Positions 1 to 9,504 of a DNA stretch of 64,000 nucleotides are shown here, one piece after another. Under the pieces are notes generated by a model. That model did no database searches, had not been told where the DNA came from, and saw only the letters and a list, made by a program, of their open reading frames with translations. The translations under genes were made by a program, and so were the position numbers. Source of the DNA: Paramyrothecium sp. XJ0827. Taxonomy: Eukaryota > Ascomycota > Sordariomycetes > Hypocreales > Stachybotryaceae. The DNA lies in contig JAJFPB010000004.1 of the NCBI GenBank assembly GCA_020881915.1, positions 1,116,001 to 1,180,000 of the forward strand. Reading direction: 5' to 3'. How positions within the stretch are numbered: the first letter of the stretch is position 1; every line of letters starts with the position of its first letter.

Positions 1-232
1 TAGGGGGTTGCTGCATGTCCGGGGCGGACGATATCGGCAGGCTGCGGGACGCTTTGCGTTGACGACTATCGCGACTGGACGGCTATGTTGTAAATGGATT
101 GAATTAAAACGACACTAAATGACCATAACGCAATGATATAACGCTTCTCGGGAAAATCAAGGTCCTTCAGAGAAGCCCATCCGTGCTCACAGTCATCCCA
201 CTTAGACAACCTCACGTAACATAACATCACGC

Positions 233-1523
233 TCAGAGTCCTAACTCGCTAATGTCCACGCTCGGCTCCCGTCCCTGCATCAAATCGGCCATCACGAGGC
301 CAGTCCCCAAGCTCAGCGAGATGCCCCACGGCCCATGTCCCACGGCCACAAAGACGCCGCCCTCGGCCCCGGGCCTCGTCGCCATCCCGTGGCCCAGCTG
401 CTCGTCCGGTACGCGCGCAAGGATCGGCACGCCGCGCGGCGTCACCGGCCGGAAGCACAGCCCCGCGCGGACAACCTCGAGCTCCCCGCCGCCGTCAGGC
501 GTCCGGATGACGCGCCGCGCCAGCTGCTTGAGCTCCTCGAGCGGCTCGTCCACCGGCCGGACCCCCGTGGCGAGCTCCGGCAGCGGTATGGCCGAGGAGT
601 TGACCCCGGCAAGGTAGATGACGCCGCCGGGCCGCGAGTACAACTCCGGCGAGAGCGTCTCGAGGCTGCAGTAGACGGCGTGGCACGGCTCGCCGGCGGT
701 GGCGGCGCTCGGGTTGCGCACGACGAGCGAGTGGCCCGCCAGGCTCGCGACGGGGATGTGCGCCGCGGCGCTGCGGCCGAACAGCGTGCTGAATACCTGC
801 GGCGTCCAGCAGCCCGCGGAGAGGAGGAGGCGTGTGGCCGGGACCTCGACCTCGGTGGAAGAGTCCGTGTAGCCAATGCGCAGGCTGGCGAGCTCGCCTC
901 TAACGTCCCTCTCGATGGAGAGGGCCGTGGCAGGGTGGTAGATGTGGACGCCAGCTGCCTGCACCTTTTCCAGGAGGAATTGACATAGTTTCAGAGGATC
1001 CCTATGGGTCTCCAATGATCAGTATCCATGTAGTGGTCCGCGCATGAATTGTCAGCACTCACACAATGGCTGTGCCAACTCCATCATCCATCAAGGTCAC
1101 GCTGTCTCCATCGACACGCCTCAACCAAGACGGCACCTTCTCATCCGACACCTGTCTCGTGCCCCTTCCTCCCGCCGAAGTCGCCCTGCTTGTCCCCTCC
1201 TGGAGCCAATCCCCCCCTTGTGCGCTTGCACGTCGGCCGGGGTCGTATGCCACGGAGATGGTCCTGGAGTAGCCCCACCGCTCTCTGCCATCGTTTGCCG
1301 CAGCTAGCCGGGCGTGCTCCGTGTAGCTCAGCCGGCCCAGCGCTGCCGTCGCGCCCTGGTGCCAGTCCTCGGCGAGGAAGCCGCCCGCGTAGCCGGATGC
1401 GGAGGCGAACAGCTCGGCGGAGCTGTCGACGAGATGGATGGACGAGCCGGGCTGGTGCTCGGAGAGGTAGTAGGCCGTGGAGAGGCCGATGATGCCGCTT
1501 CCAATAATGACGGTCGTTGCCAT
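233..1523 (-). CDS. FAD-dependent oxidoreductase, D-amino-acid oxidase (DAO) family
   Basis: Two exons on the minus strand, 1523-1063 and 1001-233, give a protein of about 409 aa. The intron (1062-1002) has donor GTGAGT, branch-like ACTGATC and acceptor CATAG, and the join restores one frame (AIV-DPLKLCQFLL). The N-terminus carries the dinucleotide-binding fingerprint GSGIIGLS right after the start, as in the DAO fold, where FAD is bound at the N-terminus. The C-terminal region holds RAGLCFRPVTPRGVPI and a Gly-rich GHGPWGISLSLGTG stretch, typical of the FAD-contacting end of DAO-type enzymes. Family members oxidise amines or amino acids with release of peroxide; the substrate cannot be read from sequence. 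No clear secretion signal or PTS1 end is seen. It is divergently transcribed from a short-chain dehydrogenase 303 bp away. The fold is confident, the substrate unknown. Confidence 0.85.
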
Positions 1524-1826
1524 TGTAATTGCAGCATAAGATAATTAGACAGATGAGTTGCGACGGCTATGCTGTATCCGACTCTCGTACCATTGCGCAG
1601 CGCCGCAGGGATGAGCTCGATATCGTCATACCTCATGCGACACTATGCGGCGCTCCGGCACTCGAACCCCACCACCCCGCTAATCTCAACCCCGAGACCG
1701 GGCAACGCGGAAGCAGGTCCACTGAGCTAATCACGAAGAGCGATTTCTATAACTTTTTCAGCTTCCGCACCTCTCAAGCCTCAGCGAAACACAACCTCAA
1801 AATTCACATAACAAAGATCAGCAATC
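1524..1826. promoter_or_regulatory. Shared divergent promoter of oxidoreductase and SDR genes
   Basis: These 303 bp separate two start codons pointing away from each other, so both promoters must lie here. No convincing TATA box is visible. The stretch 1650-1740 holds tRNA-like A and B boxes on the minus strand, but no acceptor stem can be paired (see rejected items). Confidence 0.5.
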
Positions 1827-2748
1827 ATGGCAACTTCAAAGGTTTTCATCGTTTCGGGCGCAAGCAAGGGCATAGGCGCCGCCGTCGTGCAGCATCTGCT
1901 GAGCCAGTCGCACAAGGTCGTCCTGGCGGCCCGCTCGCAGGACCTGCTGGAATCTGTGAAGAAGGCTCACCCTGGTCAGGTCGAATACATCGCCGGCGAC
2001 ATGACCAACTACGACGTGAGTGCGCTCTGCGACAGAGTTTTCTGTTGGACGCTGGGCTGACCGTGTTGTAGATTGGCACCAAGTTGACAGAGCTTGCCGT
2101 CAAATCGTTTGGACGTCTGGATGGCATGGTCATCAACCATGGAATTCTGGAGAACCGCCGCTTTGAAGACCTCGACATGGCGTCATTCAAGAACATCTAC
2201 GATGTCAATGTTTTCAGCTGCGCCGCATTGGTAAGGAAACGGGTTTGACCTGTGTCTTTATTCATCTACTAAATAGAAGCGCAGGCCAAGGCAGGCCTAC
2301 AGGAGCTACGCAAAACTAAGGGCTGCATCGTCTGGGTCTCATCAGGGGCTGCCAGAGCGGCCTACTCGTCATGGACCGTGTACGGTTCATCCAAGGCCGC
2401 CATGAACTCCTTGTCTGCACAGCTTGCAGTCGAGGAGCCGGATATCACAAGCATCGCAGTTGCCCCTGGTAGGGTTGACACCGACATGCAAGCCATAATC
2501 AGGGCCGATGCGGGCGGCAAGATGGACAAGGCTACATATGACAACTTTGTCGAGGTGTTTGAGACTGGCAAACTGCTCAAGCCAGAGCAGCCTGGTAACG
2601 TCCTGGCCAGGTTCGTGGCGGATCCCGACAGGAGCCTTAGCGGCGAGTTTACAAAGTACGTCCCTCGGAAGCTTCCAAAGTGTGGTGTGGCTAACCCATC
2701 AACAGCTGGAACTCGCCAAACCTGCAAAAATACCAGGACACTCAGTAA
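1827..2748 (+). CDS. Short-chain dehydrogenase/reductase (classical SDR)
   Basis: Four exons, 1827-2015, 2072-2230, 2285-2655 and 2706-2748, encode about 253 aa. Donors are GTGAGT, GTAAGG and GTACGT; acceptors are TTGTAG, GCGCAG and CAACAG; frames join without stops. The cofactor motif SGASKGIG lies near residue 10, the structural NHG near residue 85, and the catalytic set is visible as VSSGA followed by YGSSK (Tyr-x3-Lys). It is followed by the usual PGRVDTDM loop. Length matches classical SDRs (about 250 aa). The end (NWNSPNLQKYQDTQ) resembles fungal sepiapterin-reductase/benzil-reductase-like SDRs, but that subfamily call is inference. It pairs head-to-head with the FAD oxidoreductase, which suggests co-regulation and possibly a joint catabolic step. 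Likely a cytosolic NADP(H) enzyme; substrate unknown. Confidence 0.88.
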
Positions 2749-3760
2749 CGAGTATATATCCTACAAACTTGATAGAGTTAGCGACTAGTCGGCTAAAGAG
2801 AGGCAGATAGACAAGGGGAATAGAATTGTGCAAGTCAGTCGAAAGATGAAAAGTCTTATTTGTATCCACATCAATGTTCAGTATTAGCATGGAATAAGTA
2901 TGATCATCACGCAGGTGTTTGTGTTCGTGTAACGATGAAGAGATCTCTGTCTTACCTTACCAAGCGCATTGTTTGTGTGGTGCACTCACGTTCAAAAGAG
3001 GGTCGAGTCAGCACCTGATACCACACCTTTGTGCCGAGTTAGCTAAGATTCGATACTCGAGTCCGGCTCGTTCTTGTCATCGTCATGTGCTCAGGCTATC
3101 GAGGTTGTATCCGTCATGCGACGTCGGTATTTGATAGTACCAGATAGAAGAAGCATCACGGCGCAGTTGGTTGTAGTCGGTAGGTTGACAAATCCTTACG
3201 TTGTGATGTTGTGGAAGTCAAGCTGTAGAGCCACCTGTCCAGGTCTTCGCATCAGTTAGCGATTTGGTTCTGGCGCGGTATGTGTCAAGGATAAAAAGAA
3301 GAAAACACAAAGGGTTGTCAGGTGTGTCTATTTGGCATAAGACGTGTCGATCAGCATAGAGGCTTGTCGAACCTCCTAAGCCTGGGGCGACAACGGAACT
3401 CATCATAGAATGGTGGAAGGGCGAACGGATGGGAATAGCTATAAGCTTACCATAAGCAATTGACTCGGATCAGGGCCCGTCCTGCGCAACAGCTGGCGGC
3501 CACGGCCATGCTGCCATGATGCTCTTCAGGAGCTTGGGAAATAAAAGAAGAGGAAAGAGAAAAAAGCAGCTTGGGAAAAAAGCAGGCCCAAAGTTTTGTT
3601 CGCGAAAAAAAGAATCGAAGTGGGCCACGCCAGGCCCCATGACTGGTCCGTGCGAGGCTGCTGTGGCACTTGGAATGAGGCACCAGCCACAGCGCTGGGC
3701 GCATCGGCACGAGTACAAGTACCGTCAAGAGCGCCGGTGCCCCAGTCCAGGTTGCCTTGA

Positions 3761-3783
3761 CTTGCCTTGCCTTGCCTTGCCTT
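3761..3783. repeat. CTTGC pentamer tandem repeat
   Basis: About four and a half perfect copies of CTTGC, about 40 bp upstream of the TATA-like site of the NC2-beta gene. Confidence 0.8.
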
Positions 3784-3822
3784 CTGATGGCTGTGCCCTC
3801 CAAAGCAGCACTACGTTCAAAG

Positions 3823-3829
3823 TATATAA
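3823..3829 (+). promoter_or_regulatory. TATA-like element upstream of NC2-beta
   Basis: TATATAA lies 286 bp before the NC2-beta start codon. This implies a leader of about 250 nt if it is used. Seen by motif only. Confidence 0.4.
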
Positions 3830-4114
3830 GGTAACATCGCGACTTGCTGCCCCACCATCAACCGAATCCCGTTCTGGCCATCTCTTTACCACCTAGAGGC
3901 CCGTTCCCACGCTCTTCCTTGCAAAAGACCGCGTCCCTTGAATATAGCGAGCCCTCCTACACACCTGGACGCTTGCTCGTGGGCCCATTTCATCATTGAC
4001 TGGCACGTCGCTGCGCGTCCTATCCGCGTCCCCCGCCGTGCCCCATCCTTGGGCGCAACGACCAGCGCCGCAAACCACTGATATACGCGCCAAACGCTTC
4101 GCATCTGATTCAAC

Positions 4115-5030
4115 ATGTCGGATCACGAATTTGGAGGTGAGTGTAAGATCGTTTTTTCTTAGCCTGCGTCGCTGCACAAAAACACGTCACGAGATGCGGA
4201 CCAAGCAGCCCTTGATCACGACAACATGTCAAACTGCATGTGCTCATTCAAAGGTCAATGTGGCTATCGCCGTCTCATTTCTCCTATATAAATGCGCGTC
4301 AGAAACCGCGTTTCAAGAGGGCGAACTCTCCAGGCCTTGACCATCGCCCATGCTTCTCATCGTCTCTTATTTTGCGTTAAGCTGGTGCAAGATACTAAGC
4401 TCACAACATTCCCATCAACCATGCCCCAAGTTATCCCCAAGTTATGCATTCCGGGTCTTGTGACCTTGCAGGATAGGACAGCAACTAACGTTTCCATAGC
4501 CAACGACGACTTGTCGCTACCAAAGGGTGCGTAAATTAATTCCGCTCAGTGCCGCTCCTCCTTGGCACATCTATGACTCCATCCGAGAGTGATGCTTACC
4601 CGTCTTAGCGACTGTCCAGAAGATTGTGACGGAGATTCTACCACCCTCGGCCGGCGTGGCTTTTGCAAAGGAAGCAAGGGACTTGTTGATCGAATGTTGC
4701 GTTGAGTTCATCACCCTCATCTCATCTGAGGCCAACGAAATCTCGGAAAAGGAAGCCAAGAAGACCATTGCCTGCGACCACATTACCAAGGCCCTCGAGC
4801 AGCTTGGGTTTTCAGATTACGTCCCAGCCGTTCTAGAGGCGGCTGCAGAACACAAGGAGGTTCAGAAGGTAGTGCGGACACCCACAGCTCGCTGCAAATG
4901 TCATGAGACTGACTTCCACCAGGGCCGCGAGAAGAAGGCAGACAAGTTTGCTAACAGCGGAATGTCGATGGAGGAGCTTGCGCGGCTTCAGGAGGAACAG
5001 TTTGCGCAGGCAAGACAACGGCATACGTAG
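4115..5030 (+). CDS. NCB2: NC2 complex subunit beta (Dr1), TBP-binding transcription repressor
   Basis: Four exons, 4115-4136, 4500-4526, 4609-4868 and 4923-5030, give 138 aa, normal for the family. The first two exons are only 22 and 27 nt and are joined by a long 363-nt intron; donors GTGAGT, GTGCGT and GTAGTG pair with CCATAG, TCTTAG and CACCAG. The protein opens MSDHEFGA and then runs through a histone fold: LPKATVQKIVTEILP, the long helix with ARDLLIECCVEFITLISSEA, and the third helix after KKTIACDHITKALEQLGF. These are the hallmark segments of Dr1/NC2-beta, which pairs with NC2-alpha on the TBP-DNA complex and blocks TFIIA and TFIIB entry. The C-terminus (SMEELARLQEEQFAQARQ) is the usual helix. 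It acts in the nucleus. Identification is very strong. Confidence 0.95.
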
Positions 5031-5809
5031 AGACGTGATGAGGGATCTTTGATTTCCGGGAAGATGGCGTTTGGTTCGGCATTGCTCGGCGTTCATGTGA
5101 TAAAACGTGGATGGTTGGATTAGAGGGACTTGGTAATTTACACAGTCGGTCGGTCTATCATTTCAGAATGGATTTGGGTGCTTAACGTGGGATTTCAATA
5201 CCACCACAGTTACAGAGTAGGTAGACGGTCAACCAGAGGCCTAGAGTCTCGCATTTGGCGCCATTCCCACATCCCACTGCACAGAATGGTTTCATGCGGC
5301 ACACGAAAGCGACAGACCATTAGGTCACCTCGCCAAAGATTCCAACGCAGCTTCATTGCGGAAAATGGGGTTTTCTCTGTCCACGTAGGAGTTTATGTGG
5401 CGCCAGCTGCCCGCACCGAGAATGTAGGAGCTGGGGCTCGGGCTTGGGCTTGAGCTCTGGCGGGGTGGGGATGAGGTAAAGGCGAGGAGAGGTGAAGTGT
5501 GAGGTCTGCAGGCAGCCGCATTAAGTTGTTAGGGCTTATCGATAAAGTCGTGACAGCCAAATGATGTAAATCAACGATTCTGGTCGCATCACCCCACTCT
5601 AGCGTTGCAACATCACGTTTTCCTTCCTCAAAACAACCCGCGATATCCTGTGGGAAAAGACATTGACGTCGCAAAGCTTTCACTTTGATGCAAGGAGTTC
5701 TCCTGATATTATTTGCGTTTTTTTCCGCACCTGCGCCGCCACCATAGGTCGAAGACGCCGTGATCGCCGCAAGCCAGGACCCCGAGCCCCCCGCTGGTCG
5801 GTTCGCAAG
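5031..5809. other. Intergenic region before the sirtuin gene
   Basis: 3' end of the NC2-beta transcript and promoter of the sirtuin gene. No further coding signal is supported. Confidence 0.5.
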
Positions 5810-7157
5810 ATGGGCCAGGAAGAATCACTGCCCCTGGTGGACGACTCCGTCCCGCCCAACACATTGTCCGCAAGGTCGCTGGCTGCAGTCGCCGACTACA
5901 TCAAGAGCGGGAAGAGCAAGAGGGTCGTTGTCTTGACCGGTGCTGGCATCTCCACCGCCGCTGGCAGTATGTACCATTCGAGGTCCTCTTTGCGCCGGCA
6001 TCGCCACTGACAGCATATCCCCAGTTCCCGATTTCAGATCACCCAAGACAGGGTTATACAGTAACCTTGCGCGCCTCAACCTTCCTTACCCCGAGGCCGT
6101 CTTCGACATATCATTCTTTCGAGAGAATGGTGCCGCCGCCTTCTACGTCCTCGCCAAGGAGCTCTATCCAGGCAAATTCTTTCCAACTGTTTCCCACGCC
6201 TTCATTGCCCTTCTTGCGAAAAAGGGTTTGCTACACATGCTGTTTACCCAGAATATAGATTGCCTGGAACGGAGGGCCGGCGTGCCTGCCGACAAGATCA
6301 TCGAGGCCCATGGTAGCTTCGCCACACAGCGCTGCATCGAATGCAAGACGGAGTTCCCCGAAGAAGGTATGAAAGATCATGTCACTAGGGGCAAGGTTCC
6401 TCATTGTAAGGAAACTGGCTGCAACGGTCTCGTGAAGCCCGACATTGTTTTCTTTGGCGAACAGCTGCCCAAGGCTTTCGACCACAACGCACATCAAACG
6501 GCCTTGGCCGACCTTGTATTAATCATAGGTACTAGCCTCAGCGTTTATCCCTTTGCGAGCCTTCCAGATATGGCGAAGCAAGAGGCGCCTAGGGTGCTGT
6601 TCAATATGGAAAGAGTTGGTCAACTAGGAAGACGACCAGATGATGTGCTCGAGCTTGGACCATGTGATGAGGGCATACGTAGGTTGGCGGATGAGCTTGG
6701 ATGGAGGGATGACCTCGAGAGGCTATGGAGGGGCCTTGTAGGAGATGAGGAAGCCGAAAGGCAACTCAAAACCGAGATCGCACACGAAGAAAGCGAAGAC
6801 GACGAGGTCGACAACTTGGCCCAGGAGGTAGACTCGGCTCTCCGACTGGGCGATGCAGCGGAACAGAAAGGCGCAAGTCCTGAACTAGTTGATAGTATCC
6901 GCCGGCACCTAGAAGGCCAATTGGAATCGAAAGCACAGACGAAGGAGGCCAAGACGCCAGGAGACACCCCGGAGGTGTCGGCGTCAACAATCACAAAGGA
7001 TGAGAAGCGCGAATCAGTAGCAGAAAAGAAGACTGAGGCCATACAAGAGACACAGGAAAAGCCTGTAGCACAGAAGGATTCGCCGCAAGACGCAGCGAAG
7101 GAGGAAGCAGTGAAAGAGGCGACAGAAGGCGATGTCATTGATAAATTGCTTGTGTAG
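5810..7157 (+). CDS. HST2: NAD-dependent protein deacetylase, class I sirtuin, Hst2-like
   Basis: Two exons, 5810-5966 and 6025-7157, joined by a GTATGT...CCCCAG intron, encode 429 aa. Sirtuin signatures are complete: TGAGIS at 43-48, IPDFRS from 53, TQNID at 127-131, catalytic His148 in EAHGSF, zinc cysteines 156, 159, 180 and 185, KPDIVFFGE from 190 and GTSLSV at 221-226. The N-terminus MGQEES and the order of motifs match fungal Hst2, a mainly cytosolic sirtuin that removes acetyl groups from histone H4 K16 and other proteins. The catalytic core ends near residue 270. The remaining tail of about 160 residues is rich in Glu, Lys, Ala and Thr and looks disordered; such tails vary between species and can mediate export or autoinhibition (inference). 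The gene is convergent with the laccase gene. Confidence 0.93.
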
Positions 7158-7604
7158 ATCTGATGGACGGTTTGTAGATACTCTTGCCACAGTATTGCTC
7201 CAGAGACTGGACTCGGGATTGTTTAAGTGATGGTTCCACTTATACTATGCGGCTTATTAGATATGGGGAAGGCACTGGCGGCTTGCGGGAGCGAACAACA
7301 TCTTCAAAAGAATCGGCATTATCCATTTTTGCATAGTCAGACACAGGAAGCCCCAGGCTAGCTAGGTCCAACTGTGACTCAAATCCTTCCCTAAGAAATC
7401 AAGACATATATACATGAACAACTTCAAACCAGCCTATGAGGCAAGGAAACATGGTTTCTGTTGCAGCGGTGTAGATGCCGCGTCGGCAAGGCATGGCATG
7501 AACTGAGCAGAGTGAGTACATGAACGGGTCCGCGACCCAGAACAGATAATGTACAAAGGAAATGATTGACGCATGATACATCACCCCTCCCAGCAACGCC
7601 TTCA
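7158..7604. other. Convergent 3' intergenic region
   Basis: These 447 bp lie between the stop codons of the sirtuin and laccase genes and should contain both 3' UTRs. No gene is seen. Confidence 0.6.
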
Positions 7605-9504
7605 TCAAAGACCGCTGTCAATCTGCTCCGGGATGTTCGTGTCTGTCCACTTGCCCCACTGGCGGCACGTCTCTGCGACGGTGTTGGGCACCCTCATCCT
7701 CTCGACCGCGGCCGGGTTCGTGAGGAACGAGGTCAGCAAGCCCTGGGACACGTGCCAGGCAATGTGGCAGTGGAAGGGCCAGACGCCCGGGTTGCTGGCG
7801 GCGTCGAACTGGATCACCACGTGGCCGCTGCCGCGCACTTGGATGACGTCGCGGCGCGCCGGGTTGGCGGCGCGGACGATGGTACCATCCCAGGCGCCGG
7901 GGCCCTCGTGCAAAACGTACATGTCGAAGCCGTGGAGATGCATGGGGTGGCTGGGGCTGGGGTTAGTACGCTGTTTGACAGGACAGAAGATGGAGAAGTA
8001 GGCTTACGGAATAGGTGTGTTGTTGTTGACCACGACACGGACACTCTTGGCGTTACCCGTGTTCTGGACGTTCCAGATCGGGTCAAAGGTTGTGTTGCCC
8101 AGGTCGGCAAGCAGCAGAGTCGGGCTGTTCATGTTACCTCGCGCAGCCACGCCGCCCAGAGAGAAAAGAGTATGGCCAGTTGCGTTCCTGAAGACCTCAA
8201 TCGCCATGTCGTACGTCTTGTCTGCCTTGGGCAACGGCATCTTAACGACGGGCTTGGTGAGGGCGAGGTCATCGTTGGTGCAGGTACCGTCCTCGGGGGG
8301 CGAGGTCGGCGTGGTCTTGGGCTCCTTCTTCTGGTCTGCCTTGTCGTAGTAGATGGCCGCCTTGGCGAAGGGCTGGCGGGTCAGGCCGCAGATGGTGGAG
8401 ATGTTGGCACGCATCCAGTACGCGTCGAGCTTGCCGTTGGCCTTGACGAGAACGTCGGTGCGCTGCCCGATGCCGAGGGTCACCACGTCCGTCTCGTAGG
8501 GCTCGACGGCGACGAAGTCGTTGGCAATGACGGTCATTTTGTGTCCGTCAATGGCGAACCGCTGCAGGGCTTCTGCGCCGCCGTTGATGAGGCGAAGACG
8601 GTGCACCTTGCCGCGCTGGAACTTGAACTTGGCGAGGCCGGCGTTGTTCGTGCATGGAGCCGGGTCATTGGGAGCTTTCGTAGAGCAGTTGAAGTTGTTT
8701 TTCCCGTTGATCAGATTGTTGTCAGAGAACACAATGCCGCCGGTGGGTGACATGACCTGCTTGACAAGGTCGTAGTACTCTCCATGGTACCAGTCGCTCA
8801 GTAGCACAGGACCGACGTCAATATCGTACTTGGCCCTTGGATCTCGAGGGCCGTAAACAACCAGAGGCCCGAAAAGGCCGCCTGAGTACTGAGCGCTATA
8901 GTGCGAGTGGTACCACGTGCTGCCATGAACATCGGCCTGGAATTGGTATGTGAAGCTTTTCCCCGGGGCGATGGGACATTGGGTGACGGACGGCACACCA
9001 TCGTACCATGGGGTGCCTTTCTGGAAGAAGCCATGCCAATGGATGGCAGTTCCCTCCTCAGGCGCGGTAATATTGTTGGTGACCTTGACCTGGATGGTAT
9101 CTCCCCAGTTGGCTTCGATCAGGGGGCCAGGGAAGGCTCCGTTGACCAGGAGCACATCACGCTCATAGCCATCAGGGGCGATGAAGCCCCGACTGATGGT
9201 GAAGTCATAGCGACGTATGACGCCAGTGAATGGGACATCTTGATGATAGTCCGTAAGAGCAGTGCGGGTGCTCCAGGGGAACCCGTTCGGTAGAGGGTTG
9301 TCCGTGAGGAAGAGGGGAAGCAAAGGCGCAAGCAGCGTTCCCAGGACGGACTTGCTGTCGAAGGTATTAGTTTTCTCGGAGAATCTCATGAGATGATGGC
9401 ACTCAGGTTACTTACCCATTCGTCCGACTCTGTGTAAGAGCATCGACGAGGCCGCCAAAGCTGGGAGCTTGTCGCGCCTCGTTGAGGGCGCTCGGAGACA
9501 CCAT
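7605..9504 (-). CDS. Laccase-like multicopper oxidase
   Basis: Three minus-strand exons, 9504-9416, 9354-8008 and 7950-7605, encode 593 aa. Introns run GTAAGT...TCGACAG and GTAAGC...CCCCAG. All four copper motifs are present: HWHG at 135-138, HSHYSAQ from 179, HPMHLHG from 480, and HCHIAWH at 539-545. The T1 cysteine is Cys540 and the residue ten positions on is Leu550, the non-Met axial position found in many fungal laccases. No classic N-terminal signal peptide exists; instead a hydrophobic segment (TLLAPLLPLFL, about residues 36-46) lies behind a polar leader, suggesting a membrane anchor or unconventional targeting. Ascomycete enzymes of this type oxidise phenolic compounds, often in pigment or secondary metabolism. 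A TATAAA lies about 110 bp upstream. Domain call is firm, substrate unknown. Confidence 0.92.

Larger units (their letters stand above)
2749..4114. other. Intergenic region between SDR and NC2-beta genes
   Basis: No open frame here has exon-like structure. The right part is the NC2-beta promoter and leader, with a TATA-like site at 3823-3829 and a short CTTGC tandem repeat at 3761-3783. Nothing else is supported. Confidence 0.5.

Noticed and set aside
233..1015. Treating the C-terminal half of the FAD oxidoreductase as a separate gene
   Set aside because: Its apparent start is TTG, and the 61-nt intron joins it in frame to the N-terminal FAD-binding exon.
1650..1745. tRNA-like A box (TTAGCTCAGTGG) and B box (GGTTCGAGT) on the minus strand
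   Set aside because: The acceptor stem does not pair, the D stem lacks its second strand and the T stem is poor; at best a chance match or an old fragment.
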